Below, one piece after another: positions 8,238 through 17,291 of a DNA stretch of 64,000 nt. The stretch covers positions 124,001-188,000 of the forward strand of contig NZ_QLVD01000023.1 of the NCBI RefSeq assembly GCF_003352835.1. The letters run 5' to 3'. This stretch comes from Ornithinimicrobium murale (lineage in GTDB: Bacteria; Actinomycetota; Actinomycetes; Actinomycetales; Dermatophilaceae). Position 1 is the first letter of the stretch. Every line of letters starts with the position of its first letter. Made by a program: the position numbers and the translations under genes. The notes under the pieces were generated by a model. It was not told where the DNA came from. It saw only the letters and a program-made list of their open reading frames with translations, and made no database searches.

Positions 8238-9206
8238 TCAGGAATCCTGCGCATCGTGCCAGCGCAGCGACCGCAGTGCCCGCAACGTGTTCCACCGGCT
8301 CGGCGCGCCGTCACCCTCCTCCAGCTCGAAGTGGATCAGGCCCGGGTGGGTGTTCTCCTGCAGCCAGGTGCCGTCGGGCTGCCGTCGGTCCCGCACCAGG
8401 TCGGCAGCCTCGGCCAGGCGCGGATCCGGCGTGCCTCCCACTGCCCGGAAGTAGTCGAGACCCCGCAGCACGTCGTAGTGCCACTGCGGCGGAAAGGAGA
8501 ACTGCAGCCACGCTGGGTCCACGACCTCACCGGTGCTGGCTCGGCGGAACAGGCCCCGGCGCAGGAGATACTCCTCCCCGCCCTGGCGTGCCGCAGCCAC
8601 CGCCTGGGAGCCACCGGCCCGCTCATACTCCAGCAGCCCGTCCAGCACGCAGATCGTGGTGTGGAACGAGGACCGGGTCGAGCCGTTCTCCACCTCGCAG
8701 TTCCAGCCGCCGTCCTCGAGCTGCTCGCCGAGCAGGCGGGTGACGGTGCCCTCGACGTCCTGCCCGAAGTAGGCACCGATCGCGACCGCCCCACCGTTGA
8801 TGCAGGGCTCGACCTCGCCCTCGAAGAACGGCTCACCGGCATACTCCCACCGGCAGTGGTCCCGGACTCCCTCGACCGCCGTGCGCACCGCCGGGTCAGC
8901 AGGGTCGACACCGCAGTCGCGCAACAGCCGCAGGGTCGGCAGGGTCGCCACCCACGGTTGCGCCTCCGGATCACCGACCACCGGACCCGGTGGGCGCCAG
9001 CCAGTCCCCGGGAAGCATGCCCCGCCAGCCCACTGCCCGTCCTCCTGCAGGTCCAGCAACCGTTGCGCCCACCCGCTGGTGGCCACGAGGGCTCGCTCGG
9101 CCGCCACCTCCTGCTCCGAGGCAGCCGTCAGGTCGCGCAGCACCTGCCAGCGGATCGCCGGGTCTCCTGCCAACAGCCATTCCGTCACGTCGTCGTCGCG
9201 TTGCAT
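8238..9206 (-). CDS. squalene-cyclase / prenyltransferase-repeat-like protein
   Basis: A 322-residue protein with the alternating helix and aromatic-repeat texture of alpha/alpha-toroid proteins of the squalene cyclase type: repeated units ending in W (LQEDGQWAGGACF, LEDGGWNCEVENG, QPDGTWLQENTH). It lacks a recognisable DxDD catalytic motif and is half the length of a true triterpene cyclase, so it is probably a stand-alone toroid of unknown activity. The start is the ATG at 9206 (MQRDDDVTEWLLAG), preferred over the longer frame to 9287. It is not obviously in an operon; 132 bases separate it from the carboxylase gene. Confidence 0.7.
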   Translation of the reverse strand: MQRDDDVTEWLLAGDPAIRWQVLRDLTAASEQEVAAERALVATSGWAQRLLDLQEDGQWAGGACFPGTGWRPPGPVVGDPEAQPWVATLPTLRLLRDCGVDPADPAVRTAVEGVRDHCRWEYAGEPFFEGEVEPCINGGAVAIGAYFGQDVEGTVTRLLGEQLEDGGWNCEVENGSTRSSFHTTICVLDGLLEYERAGGSQAVAAARQGGEEYLLRRGLFRRASTGEVVDPAWLQFSFPPQWHYDVLRGLDYFRAVGGTPDPRLAEAADLVRDRRQPDGTWLQENTHPGLIHFELEEGDGAPSRWNTLRALRSLRWHDAQDS

Positions 9207-9298
9207 GTCCGCGAGGCTAGAGGCCATTGCGGACGGAATCCTTCCGGCTTCCTCCAGGCGCCGCTGCGGATCACCGACCAGGGTCACTGTGTGGCACG

Positions 9299-9342
9299 GC
9301 CGGTCAGGTCAGGGTCACATCAGGTCAGGTCAGGAAAGGTCA
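9299..9342. repeat. GGTCAGG-rich direct repeats
   Basis: A short run made mostly of overlapping (G)GTCAG(G) units lies between the carboxylase stop and the start of the cyclase-like gene. No hairpin or T-tract is visible, so I do not call it a terminator. Confidence 0.6.
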
Positions 9343-12300
9343 GGGCCGCGGCGGCTGCCCCTCGATCGAGGCGATCACGGCCGGCCGCAGGTCGGCGGCA
9401 GCGATGACGGCGTCCACCGAGCCGACCTCCACGGCTCGGTGGATGTTGTGCACGCTGTCGAACTCGGCCGCGACCTCGCTGATCTTGTCCGCCCGCAGGC
9501 CTGCGCGGACGTCAGCCAGCTCGACCATCAGCGCCGCCCGCTGCTCCTGCGGTGCCGCGCTGATCCGTTCCTGCAGGGCCTTGACCTCCGGGCTGGCTGC
9601 CGCCCGCTTCTCCACCTCGCCGGCGAAGACGACCGCTGCTGCCGGAGCACCGCCCAGGACCGAGGCGAACGAGCCCTCGATGGCGAGCACCGTCATCCGG
9701 GGGTTGAGCCGCTTGGAGAAGACCACGAAGGCGCCGCCGTGATAGCGGGAGATCACACAGAAGACGATGGGGCCCTCGAAGTTGACGATGGCCCGACCGA
9801 TCTCGGCGCCGTACTCCAGCTGCAGGTGCCGCATCGAGTCCGGTGACCCGTCGAAGCCAGACAGGTTGGCCAGCACGACCAGCGGACGGTTGCCGCTGGC
9901 GGCGTTGATCGCCCGGGCCGCCTTCTTGGATGAGCGCGGGAACAGCGTGCCGGCGGTGTAGGTGTCCGGGCCGTCGGTGGGTGGGAACCCGTGCCGCGGG
10001 ACAGGCCGGGACTCGATGCCCAGCAGCGCCACCGGGTGGCCACCGATATGGGCGTCCTGCACGACCGCGGTGTCGGCGTCGGCCATCCCCGCCCACCGCT
10101 CGAGGGTCGGGTGGTCCTGGTCCACCAGGGCGGCCATCACCGTGCGGATGTCGAACGCCTTCTTGCGGTCCGGGTTCTTCTCGGCGGAGAAGATGTCTCC
10201 CACCGTGGTGAAGTCCGGCGCGGCCGGGTGCGAGTGCGGGTATGCCGTGACGTCCCGGTCCGCGGGGTCGCTCGTCTGCTGGCGGCGCGGCCCGGAGTCC
10301 CCGGGTGCGGTGTAGGTGTGCTCGTAGTGCGCCATCAGGGTGTCGACGGCACCGGCCAGGTCACGTGCCCAGTACTGCGCCTGCCCGTTGGGCCCCATCA
10401 CCCGGTCGTAACCGCCGATGCCGTGGTTGTCCTCGGCCGAGACGCCGCCGGAGAAGTCCAGCGACTGCTTGCCGGTGAGGACCATCGCGCTGTCCGGGGT
10501 CATGACCAGGATGCCCTTGGTGTGCATCAGCATCGTGGCCTCGGCGTTCCAGTAGGGCTGGGCGCCGACGTTGATCCCTGCGACGACGACATTGATCTCG
10601 CCGCCGGCCTGGGTGAACTCCACGATCCGCTTCAGGGCCGCGGCGACCCAGTCCATGTTCTCGGTGCCAGAGTCCATCGAGACCCGTGCGCCCGCGGAGA
10701 CGGCGAACCACTCCACTGGCACGCCCATCTGCTCGGCGAGGTCGATCGCGGCGATCACCCGGGAGCACTCGGGCTCGGACAGGGCGCCCAGCGCCTTGAT
10801 CGGGTCGCCACACAGCACGACGCGCGTCACGCCCTCGGGGTGCAGCGCCGTCGGGGTCGTCACGACGGCGACGATGATCCCGGCGGTGTTCAACCCCGGC
10901 GCCCGGTCGACCGGCACCAGCCGGCCGCTCTCGTCCAGGTCGTGCTCGACGAGGGTGCCCCCCTCACCTGTCAGGGCGTCGGCCAGCTCGTAGGGGTAGA
11001 CCAGCCCGCGCCGCCTGGCCCGGAGCACCTTGCTGCCGTAGTCGTCCAGCGGCTTCAGAGGCTCGGTCGGAGGCGCTTCGAAGGAGGCGATCACGCCGGC
11101 GCCGGACTTGGCATGGAACCGGATGGCCACAGGGGTCGCCGACCCATCGGGCCTGGCCACCCGCCCCTGGGCCACGACCTCCTCGAGCCCCGCCCGCTCG
11201 GTCAGCGGGGTGATCTTGTGCTGCAGGGCAGCCAGCTCGGCCGGCTTGGCCTCGATGACCGGCCAGACCTGCACCCAGACGTGGTTGGTGTCGAGCTGGA
11301 CACCCTCGGCGCCTCGCTTGGTGCGAGCCCGCCGGATCGCCTCCAGACAACTCTCCACGGCCCGCTCCCCCTGGGGCAGGCTGACGACGGCACCGTCCTC
11401 GTCGCGGATGACGCTCAGCTGCCGGACCTGGGCCAGGGCCACCAGGCGCCGGTCGGCCGGGTTGTCGGGGGCCACGCACTCATACAGCAGCACGTCGTCG
11501 GGGGCCTCGATGCGGGTGATGTCGAACTCTCGGAGGCGCCACAGGTCCAGGCGGCGCCCCACCATCGGGTGGACGTGGCGCACCAGGACGTCCTCCTGCG
11601 TGCCGCCGTGGTCGTCGGGTCGGAAGGTGAGGTAGTCGACCTCGCGGCCGCCGCCCGGGCACCCGGCGACCGCAACGCGACGGCAGTCCGGCGCGAAGGC
11701 CAGACCGGCCAGCACCGCGGCCAGCTCGGCGCTGGCATCCTCGGAGGACTCGGGCAGGTCCGGCCAGCGCAGATAGAGATCCATGACGACCTCGCCCACC
11801 TGGCGCGCGGCGCCCACCTGGTCGGTGAGCTCGGCCACCAGGGCCGAACCCGGGTCGCGGAGCTCGTCGAGGGTGCCGACCGTCGTGATCAGGCGGGTCG
11901 GGCGGTCGTCGAGCACGTAGTCGGCGAGCACCACTTCCCGGTCGGCGGCGGTGAGGCGTTGCACGTCGTGCAGGTCGTGCTCCCGGTAGTGCCGGCGCAC
12001 CAGCACCTCCAGCAGCGGCTCCCAGCGCGGGATGCCCAGCTCGAGCCGGTCGGAGAGGATCCCGGCGATCTGCACGGGGATCGCCGCGATCGCCTCGATC
12101 CGGGCGGCGCGGTCCGGCGCGTCGCGCGTCTCGGCGAGCGCCGCGACCTCCTCGGCCAGACCGTCCAACGCCTCCGCACGGACCGCGGCCACCATCTGCT
12201 GGTCGAACCAGCGGAACCGGATGCTGCGGGCCATGTCACCGATCGCGGGGTGCCGCAACTGTGTGGCGCGGACCAGCCGCTCCAACACCAGGCGCGCCTC

Positions 12301-14907
12301 GGTCGCCCACCCGCTGGGGGGCGGTGGCTCGGCGAGCCAGGCCTGCAGCACCGCGGTGACGACCTGGAGGTCCTTGACCGTGCGCTGCTGGGCGAGGAAC
12401 ACCCGGAAGACCGCGTCCTCCAGGCCCACACTGCGCTCCAGGTCGGTCACGGCATAGTGCGAGAGCACCTGGAGCAACCGCTCGCTGAAGGTCTCGGGCA
12501 GGGCGCCACGCTCCACATCGAGGCTCTGCAGGTAGGTGTGGAAGTGCTCCCGCGGGCTGTGCACGCGCAGCTCGGTGCGCTCCTCGGCCTCGCTCGGCCG
12601 GTTGCGGCTGAGCTCGGCCAGGTCGGCGAACGTCGCCAGCAGCTCCATCTCGCCCTCGAGGACGTCGGCGCCCTGCTCACGCAGCTCGGCCCGCACCTGC
12701 AGATAACGCGGCAGCAGGTCGCGGTCATCGTCCAGCGGCACGTCATAGCCGAGCACCCGGGAGACCAGGGCCGACCGTATGCCGTCAGCCCGGGACTGCA
12801 GGGACGGTGCCTCCGGGGCGGGGGGCAGGTCGAGGTCGGGACCGTCGGCGGTGGCCGGGTCGGGGTCCTCGGCTCCGGCGTCCGCGGTGGGCTCCAGGCG
12901 CACCAGGGGTGCGCCGGTCTCGACCTGGCTGCCGGTCCGGACCAGGAGCTCGCGGACCCGGGCCGCGAACGGCGCCTGGATCACGGTCTCCATCTTCATC
13001 GCCTCCAGGACCAGGACCTGGGACCCGGCAGCGACCTCGTCGCCGACGGCCACGGGGGTGGCGACCACGAGCGCCGGCGACGGCGCACGGACGATGCCGC
13101 CCTCGTCGCGACTGACGCGGTGGATGACCTCGTCGACCTCGACCAGGTGGGTCGGGCCGTGGATGGCACTGACGATGCGGTGCCGCCGGCCGTTGACGGT
13201 CAGGCGGCCGTGGAACTGGCCGAGGCGCTCGACCTCGGCGTCGACGGTCTGCTCCTGCCCTGCACCGGCCACGGTGACCCGGAACCGCTGGGGCCCGGTC
13301 TGCACCGCTGTGACCTGGTAGGTGACTCCACGCAGCTTCAGATCGACCGGGCGGCCCACCTGGTGCTGGACCTGCGGCCGGCCGCCGCGAGCAGTCTCCA
13401 GCAGGCGACGGACCTCGACCTGCAGCTCGTCCATGTAGGCGTCGATGCCCGCCTGCACCAGGGCCACGCCCGAGTGCTGGTGGCTGACCAGGCGCCCCTC
13501 CGCCCGCACCCGGTCGATCCAGCCGGTGTCACACCACACGGGCGTTCCGCCCCCGTGCTCCCCCGATACAACCCCCGCTGGCCCGTCCGGCCCGACAACC
13601 TCGGGCTCCTGCAGCAGCTGCAGGATGAAGCTCTTGTTGGTGGCGCCGCCCTCGATGACGACAGTGGTCTCCCCGACGGCCCGGCGCAGCCGCGACAGCG
13701 CCTCAGCGCGGTCCTGGCCGTGGGCGATGATCTTGGCGATCATCGAGTCGAAGTCGGCCGGGATGGTGTCGCCCTCACCGACCCCGGTGTCCACCCGGAT
13801 GCCGGGTCCGGTCGGGAACTCCAGCAACGAGATCCGCCCAGGCGCGGGCGCGAAGTCACGGTCCGGGTCCTCGGCGTTCAGGCGCGCCTCGACCGCGTGG
13901 CCACGCTCGGTCGGCCGCTCCCCCTCCAGCCGCCCGCCGGTGGCGACGTGCAGCTGCGCGCGCACCAGGTCAACGCCGGTCGTGGACTCGGTGATCGGGT
14001 GCTCGACCTGCAGGCGCGTGTTGACCTCCAGGAAGGCGAACTGCTGATGTTGCGGCTGATAGAGGAACTCGACCGTGCCGGCACCCTGATAACCGACCGC
14101 CAGGACCAGCCGCTCGGCGGCTGCCTTGAGCTCCTCGGACTGCTCGGTGCTCAACAGCGGGGAGGCGGACTCCTCGATGACCTTCTGGTTGCGGCGCTGC
14201 ACCGTGCAGTCGCGCACGCCCAGGGCCCACGCTGTGCCGTGACTGTCGGCGATGACCTGCACCTCGACGTGCCGGGCGCCCGTGACCAGGCTCTCCAGGA
14301 AGACGATGCCGCTGCCGAACGCGCGCTCTGCCTCGTCGCGGGTGCGCTGGAAGACCTCCCGCAGCTCGGCCTCATCGGCCACCTTGCGGATCCCCCGGCC
14401 GCCGCCGCCGGCTGTGGCCTTGAGCATCAGCGGGTAGCCGATCTCGGCCGCGCGGGAGACTGCCTCCTCCACGGTGTCCAGACCAGACCGGCTCCAGGGC
14501 GCGACCGGGACCCCCACCTCCTCGGCGATCAGCTTGGAGCCGATCTTGTCGCCCAGCTTGCGCATGGCCTCGGCGCTGGGCCCGAGGAAGGTGATGCCCA
14601 GCCGGTCGCACAGATCCACGAACGCCGGGTCCTCGGCCACGAAGCCCCAGCCCACCCAGACCGCGTCCGCCCGGGTCTCCACGAGCGCCTGCTCCAGCAC
14701 CGCCAGGTCGAGGTAGGGGCGCGCCGAGGCGGGGCCCAGCAGGTGGGCCGAGTCCGCTTCCCGGACAAACATCGCTCGCCGGTCGACGTCGGTGTAGAGC
14801 GCGATCGTGTGCAACCGCGGCCCGCCAGCCGCATTGTGGTCCCGCACGGCGTGGATCAGCCGGACCGCGGCCTCACCTCGGTTGACGATGGCGATACGAG
14901 AGAACAT
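9340..14907 (-). CDS. single-chain acyl-CoA carboxylase (BC-BCCP-central-CT fusion)
   Basis: A 1855-residue enzyme uniting all parts of a biotin-dependent acyl-CoA carboxylase. Order: biotin carboxylase from residue 1 (MFSRIAIVNRGEAAVRL), glycine-rich ATP loop KATAGGGGRGIRKV (about 165-178), active-site tract EVNTRLQVEHPITE (about 290), biotin attachment site VLEAMKMETVIQAP with the biotinyl lysine near 636, an all-helical central region of about 500 residues, and a two-part carboxyltransferase from about 1250 to the end (GLNTAGIIVAVVTTP, DYGSKVLRARRRGL, then GHPVALLGIESRPVP). It would make malonyl-CoA or a branched or longer carboxyacyl-CoA. Most actinobacteria use separate AccA and AccD subunits; such fusions are known but uncommon. 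The ATG at 14907 fits the BC domain start. Acyl specificity unknown. Confidence 0.9.
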   Translation of the reverse strand: MFSRIAIVNRGEAAVRLIHAVRDHNAAGGPRLHTIALYTDVDRRAMFVREADSAHLLGPASARPYLDLAVLEQALVETRADAVWVGWGFVAEDPAFVDLCDRLGITFLGPSAEAMRKLGDKIGSKLIAEEVGVPVAPWSRSGLDTVEEAVSRAAEIGYPLMLKATAGGGGRGIRKVADEAELREVFQRTRDEAERAFGSGIVFLESLVTGARHVEVQVIADSHGTAWALGVRDCTVQRRNQKVIEESASPLLSTEQSEELKAAAERLVLAVGYQGAGTVEFLYQPQHQQFAFLEVNTRLQVEHPITESTTGVDLVRAQLHVATGGRLEGERPTERGHAVEARLNAEDPDRDFAPAPGRISLLEFPTGPGIRVDTGVGEGDTIPADFDSMIAKIIAHGQDRAEALSRLRRAVGETTVVIEGGATNKSFILQLLQEPEVVGPDGPAGVVSGEHGGGTPVWCDTGWIDRVRAEGRLVSHQHSGVALVQAGIDAYMDELQVEVRRLLETARGGRPQVQHQVGRPVDLKLRGVTYQVTAVQTGPQRFRVTVAGAGQEQTVDAEVERLGQFHGRLTVNGRRHRIVSAIHGPTHLVEVDEVIHRVSRDEGGIVRAPSPALVVATPVAVGDEVAAGSQVLVLEAMKMETVIQAPFAARVRELLVRTGSQVETGAPLVRLEPTADAGAEDPDPATADGPDLDLPPAPEAPSLQSRADGIRSALVSRVLGYDVPLDDDRDLLPRYLQVRAELREQGADVLEGEMELLATFADLAELSRNRPSEAEERTELRVHSPREHFHTYLQSLDVERGALPETFSERLLQVLSHYAVTDLERSVGLEDAVFRVFLAQQRTVKDLQVVTAVLQAWLAEPPPPSGWATEARLVLERLVRATQLRHPAIGDMARSIRFRWFDQQMVAAVRAEALDGLAEEVAALAETRDAPDRAARIEAIAAIPVQIAGILSDRLELGIPRWEPLLEVLVRRHYREHDLHDVQRLTAADREVVLADYVLDDRPTRLITTVGTLDELRDPGSALVAELTDQVGAARQVGEVVMDLYLRWPDLPESSEDASAELAAVLAGLAFAPDCRRVAVAGCPGGGREVDYLTFRPDDHGGTQEDVLVRHVHPMVGRRLDLWRLREFDITRIEAPDDVLLYECVAPDNPADRRLVALAQVRQLSVIRDEDGAVVSLPQGERAVESCLEAIRRARTKRGAEGVQLDTNHVWVQVWPVIEAKPAELAALQHKITPLTERAGLEEVVAQGRVARPDGSATPVAIRFHAKSGAGVIASFEAPPTEPLKPLDDYGSKVLRARRRGLVYPYELADALTGEGGTLVEHDLDESGRLVPVDRAPGLNTAGIIVAVVTTPTALHPEGVTRVVLCGDPIKALGALSEPECSRVIAAIDLAEQMGVPVEWFAVSAGARVSMDSGTENMDWVAAALKRIVEFTQAGGEINVVVAGINVGAQPYWNAEATMLMHTKGILVMTPDSAMVLTGKQSLDFSGGVSAEDNHGIGGYDRVMGPNGQAQYWARDLAGAVDTLMAHYEHTYTAPGDSGPRRQQTSDPADRDVTAYPHSHPAAPDFTTVGDIFSAEKNPDRKKAFDIRTVMAALVDQDHPTLERWAGMADADTAVVQDAHIGGHPVALLGIESRPVPRHGFPPTDGPDTYTAGTLFPRSSKKAARAINAASGNRPLVVLANLSGFDGSPDSMRHLQLEYGAEIGRAIVNFEGPIVFCVISRYHGGAFVVFSKRLNPRMTVLAIEGSFASVLGGAPAAAVVFAGEVEKRAAASPEVKALQERISAAPQEQRAALMVELADVRAGLRADKISEVAAEFDSVHNIHRAVEVGSVDAVIAAADLRPAVIASIEGQPPRP

Positions 14908-15065
14908 CCGTCTCCAACTTGATCGGGCGCGGGGGCCGGTGACAGTCGTGCATGCCGACGTTGCCATGTTCGGGTGACTACTCGCTAGTCGACGCCCCGA
15001 TGCGCGGCAGCATCAGTCCCACACAAGGGGTGCCGCCACGTTACTCCCAGGGATCGCCGCCCACC

Positions 15066-15120
15066 GGCATACCGACACCGCCCCCGCAGCCACGTGGGGT
15101 GCGAGGGCGGTGGGTATGCC
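15066..15120. terminator. terminator-like hairpin with GGCATACC arms
   Basis: A strong inverted repeat: GGCATACC (15066-15073) pairs with GGTATGCC (15113-15120), and CACCGCCC (15076-15083) with GGGCGGTG (15105-15112), with a two-base bulge. It lies just downstream of the lipoprotein stop (minus strand) and may end that transcript. There is no T-run, so factor-independent termination is uncertain. Confidence 0.5.
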
Positions 15121-15175
15121 GCGGGGTCGGGTCGGTCGGCCTCTCACCAGTGTGGTGGGCCGCCCCGACCGGGGG

Positions 15176-16126
15176 TCACGGCGAGGTCGGTGCGCCCGGC
15201 ATCTCCATGATCGAGGAGGCATCCGGCGCGGTGATGTCCACCGGCTGGCCCCAGTCGTCCATCTTCATGACGGTCTCGGCACCCTCGAGGTCGAAGGTCA
15301 CCTGGCGCATGAAGTTCTGGTCGTCCAGCCACACGTCGTAGGTGATCTCGGCGGGCATGCCCGCGGCGCCTGCGTCCTCCAGTGCCGTGGTGTCGAGCAG
15401 CAGCTCGTAGTGGTTCAGCGACTCGCCGTCCACGTCCTCGGCACCGACGAAGGTGACCTTCTGGGCACCGGTCTCCCAGTCGTCCCACTGCGAGGTCATG
15501 TCGATCTGGTTGGTGAACTCCTCGGAGTCCTCCCCCATGACCTCCTCCAGCGGCATCTGGATGAACTGCCCCTCCTCGGTCACGCCGGGCATCGACATGT
15601 AGGCGTCGCCGTCGATCATGATCATGTGGACGGTGCCCATGCCGGGCATCTCCATGTTGATGTCCATCGCCGGGGAGCCGGACAGGTCGGCCTTGCCGAT
15701 CATCGTGACTGCCTGGCCCTCCATCTGCATGTCCATGTTCATGGTGAAGGAGGTCATCTGGTCCATGCCGGGGCTCTTCAGCTGCTCGACGAACGCGGCC
15801 GGCTCGATCTCCTCGCCCGCCGCGGCGTCGCCGCCGGCGTCGCCACCCTCGGACCCGGTCTCGGCGTCCTCGGTCTCCGCACCGCTGTCGGTGTCCTCGG
15901 TCTCGGCGCCGCTGTCGGTGTCCTCGGTCTCCGCACCGGTGTCGGTGTCCTCGGTCTCGGCGCCAGCGTCGGCGTCGGCGTCCTCGGTCTCGTCGGTGCC
16001 CGCGTCGGCTCCCGAGTTGGTGCCGGGCTCCTCAACCTCGGGCGAGTCCTCGCCACAAGCCGCCAGCGTGAGCACGAGTGCTCCGCTCGCCGCGATCATC
16101 CCCCACGTCGTGGTGTTGCGTCGCAT
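15176..16126 (-). CDS. secreted lipoprotein with acidic repeat linker (LppX/LprG-like fold)
   Basis: A 316-residue lipoprotein. It has a basic start (MRRNTTTW), a hydrophobic stretch and a lipobox ALVLTLAACGED with the lipidated cysteine at residue 24. A linker of about 75 residues follows, very rich in Glu, Asp and Thr, with repeats of the type TEDTDSGAE. The folded part is rich in Met and Gly (FTMNMDMQMEGQAV, INMEMPGMG) and ends with VWLDDQNFMRQVTFDLEGAE, resembling LppX/LprG-like outer-surface lipoproteins, a comparison made on general layout only. The ATG at 16126 gives a normal signal peptide. Divergent from oleA; function unknown. Confidence 0.8.
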   Translation of the reverse strand: MRRNTTTWGMIAASGALVLTLAACGEDSPEVEEPGTNSGADAGTDETEDADADAGAETEDTDTGAETEDTDSGAETEDTDSGAETEDAETGSEGGDAGGDAAAGEEIEPAAFVEQLKSPGMDQMTSFTMNMDMQMEGQAVTMIGKADLSGSPAMDINMEMPGMGTVHMIMIDGDAYMSMPGVTEEGQFIQMPLEEVMGEDSEEFTNQIDMTSQWDDWETGAQKVTFVGAEDVDGESLNHYELLLDTTALEDAGAAGMPAEITYDVWLDDQNFMRQVTFDLEGAETVMKMDDWGQPVDITAPDASSIMEMPGAPTSP

Positions 16127-16268
16127 TTCTCTGCCTTCCCTCTGGTGCGGCACGTCGTGCCTGGTGCAGGCACAGCGTGCCTTGTTCACCTCATGGTTTC
16201 ACAGCCAGCGCATGTGCTGTGTTCTTATTGATCCAACTGATTGACGACTCGCAGAGCCCTGAGGTTCC

Positions 16269-17291
16269 ATGAACGGCAACACCACTTTCCGGCACCACGA
16301 CACCGCCGTGCTGTCCGTCACGGCTGTCGATGCGCCTGTGGTGGTCACCTCGGCACAGTTCGACCAGCAGCTGGCCGCCACCTATGAGCGCACCAGCATG
16401 AGGTCCGGCATGCTCTCCCGCCTCGCCGGGATCCAGGAGCGCCGCTGGTGGCCCGAGGGCACCACCTTCGTCGACGGTGCGATCGAGGCCGGAGCCAAGG
16501 CGATCGCCGAGGCCGGGGTCGACCCGGCCCGCATCGGCCTGATGATCAACACCTCCGTCAGCCGCGAGCACCTGGAGCCCTCGATCGCGGTCAGGGTCCA
16601 CGCCGAGCTCGGCCTGCCGTCCAGCTGCCTGAACTTCGACCTGACCAATGCCTGCCTGGGCTTCGTCAACGGCATGCAGCTCGCGGCGACGATGATCGAC
16701 GCCGGCCAGATCGACTACGCCGTGATCGTGGACGGCGAGGGCTCGCGCCCCGCGCAGGAGAGCGCCCTGGCGCGGCTCGCCGGTCCCGATGCGACCGCCG
16801 AGGACCTGCAGAACGAGTTCGCCACCCTCACCCTCGGGTCGGGAGCTGCCGCGATGGTCCTGGGCCGCGCCAGCGAGCACCCCGAAGGTCACCGGATCAT
16901 CGGCGGGGCATCCCGGGCGGCGACCCAGCACCACGAGCTGTGCGTCGGTGACTACGAGAAGATGAGCACGGACACCAAGGGCCTGCTCGTGGCCGGCATG
17001 CAGCTGGCCAGCGACCTCTGGGAGGACGCGCGGGAGGACTTCGACTGGACCGACATGGACTGCTATGTCGTGCACCAGGTCTCGACGGTCCACACCGGGC
17101 GCACCGCGCAGGTCCTGGGCCTGCCGAGCGACCGCATCCCGCTGACCTTCCCGACCTTCGGCAACATCGGCCCCGCCGCGGTGGCCGTGACCCTGGCCAA
17201 GCAGACCGAGCAGCTCACTCCGGGCGACCGGGTGCTGATGATGGGCATCGGGTCGGGACTCAACATGACCTGCCTGGAACTGGCCTGGTGA
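16269..17291 (+). CDS. oleA: OleA, acyl-CoA head-to-head condensing thiolase
   Basis: First enzyme of long-chain olefin synthesis: condenses two fatty acyl-CoAs to a beta-keto acid. The 340-residue protein is a thiolase-fold FabH relative with the nucleophile in DLTNACLGFVNG (Cys129), histidine in CYVVHQVS (His269) and asparagine in TFGNIGPAAV (Asn299). The TNACLGF context is diagnostic for OleA against true FabH. Its GTGA overlap with oleBC and the tight oleA-oleBC-oleD order confirm the assignment. The ATG at 16269 has GAGG a few bases upstream. Substrates would come from the fatty acyl-CoA pool. Confidence 0.95.
   Translation: MNGNTTFRHHDTAVLSVTAVDAPVVVTSAQFDQQLAATYERTSMRSGMLSRLAGIQERRWWPEGTTFVDGAIEAGAKAIAEAGVDPARIGLMINTSVSREHLEPSIAVRVHAELGLPSSCLNFDLTNACLGFVNGMQLAATMIDAGQIDYAVIVDGEGSRPAQESALARLAGPDATAEDLQNEFATLTLGSGAAAMVLGRASEHPEGHRIIGGASRAATQHHELCVGDYEKMSTDTKGLLVAGMQLASDLWEDAREDFDWTDMDCYVVHQVSTVHTGRTAQVLGLPSDRIPLTFPTFGNIGPAAVAVTLAKQTEQLTPGDRVLMMGIGSGLNMTCLELAW

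Noticed and set aside
9991-14922. Very long plus-strand open frame antisense to the carboxylase gene
   Set aside because: The minus frame has full biotin carboxylase, BCCP and carboxyltransferase motifs; the plus frame is a high-GC shadow with His/Gly/Arg/Asp-rich, motif-free composition.
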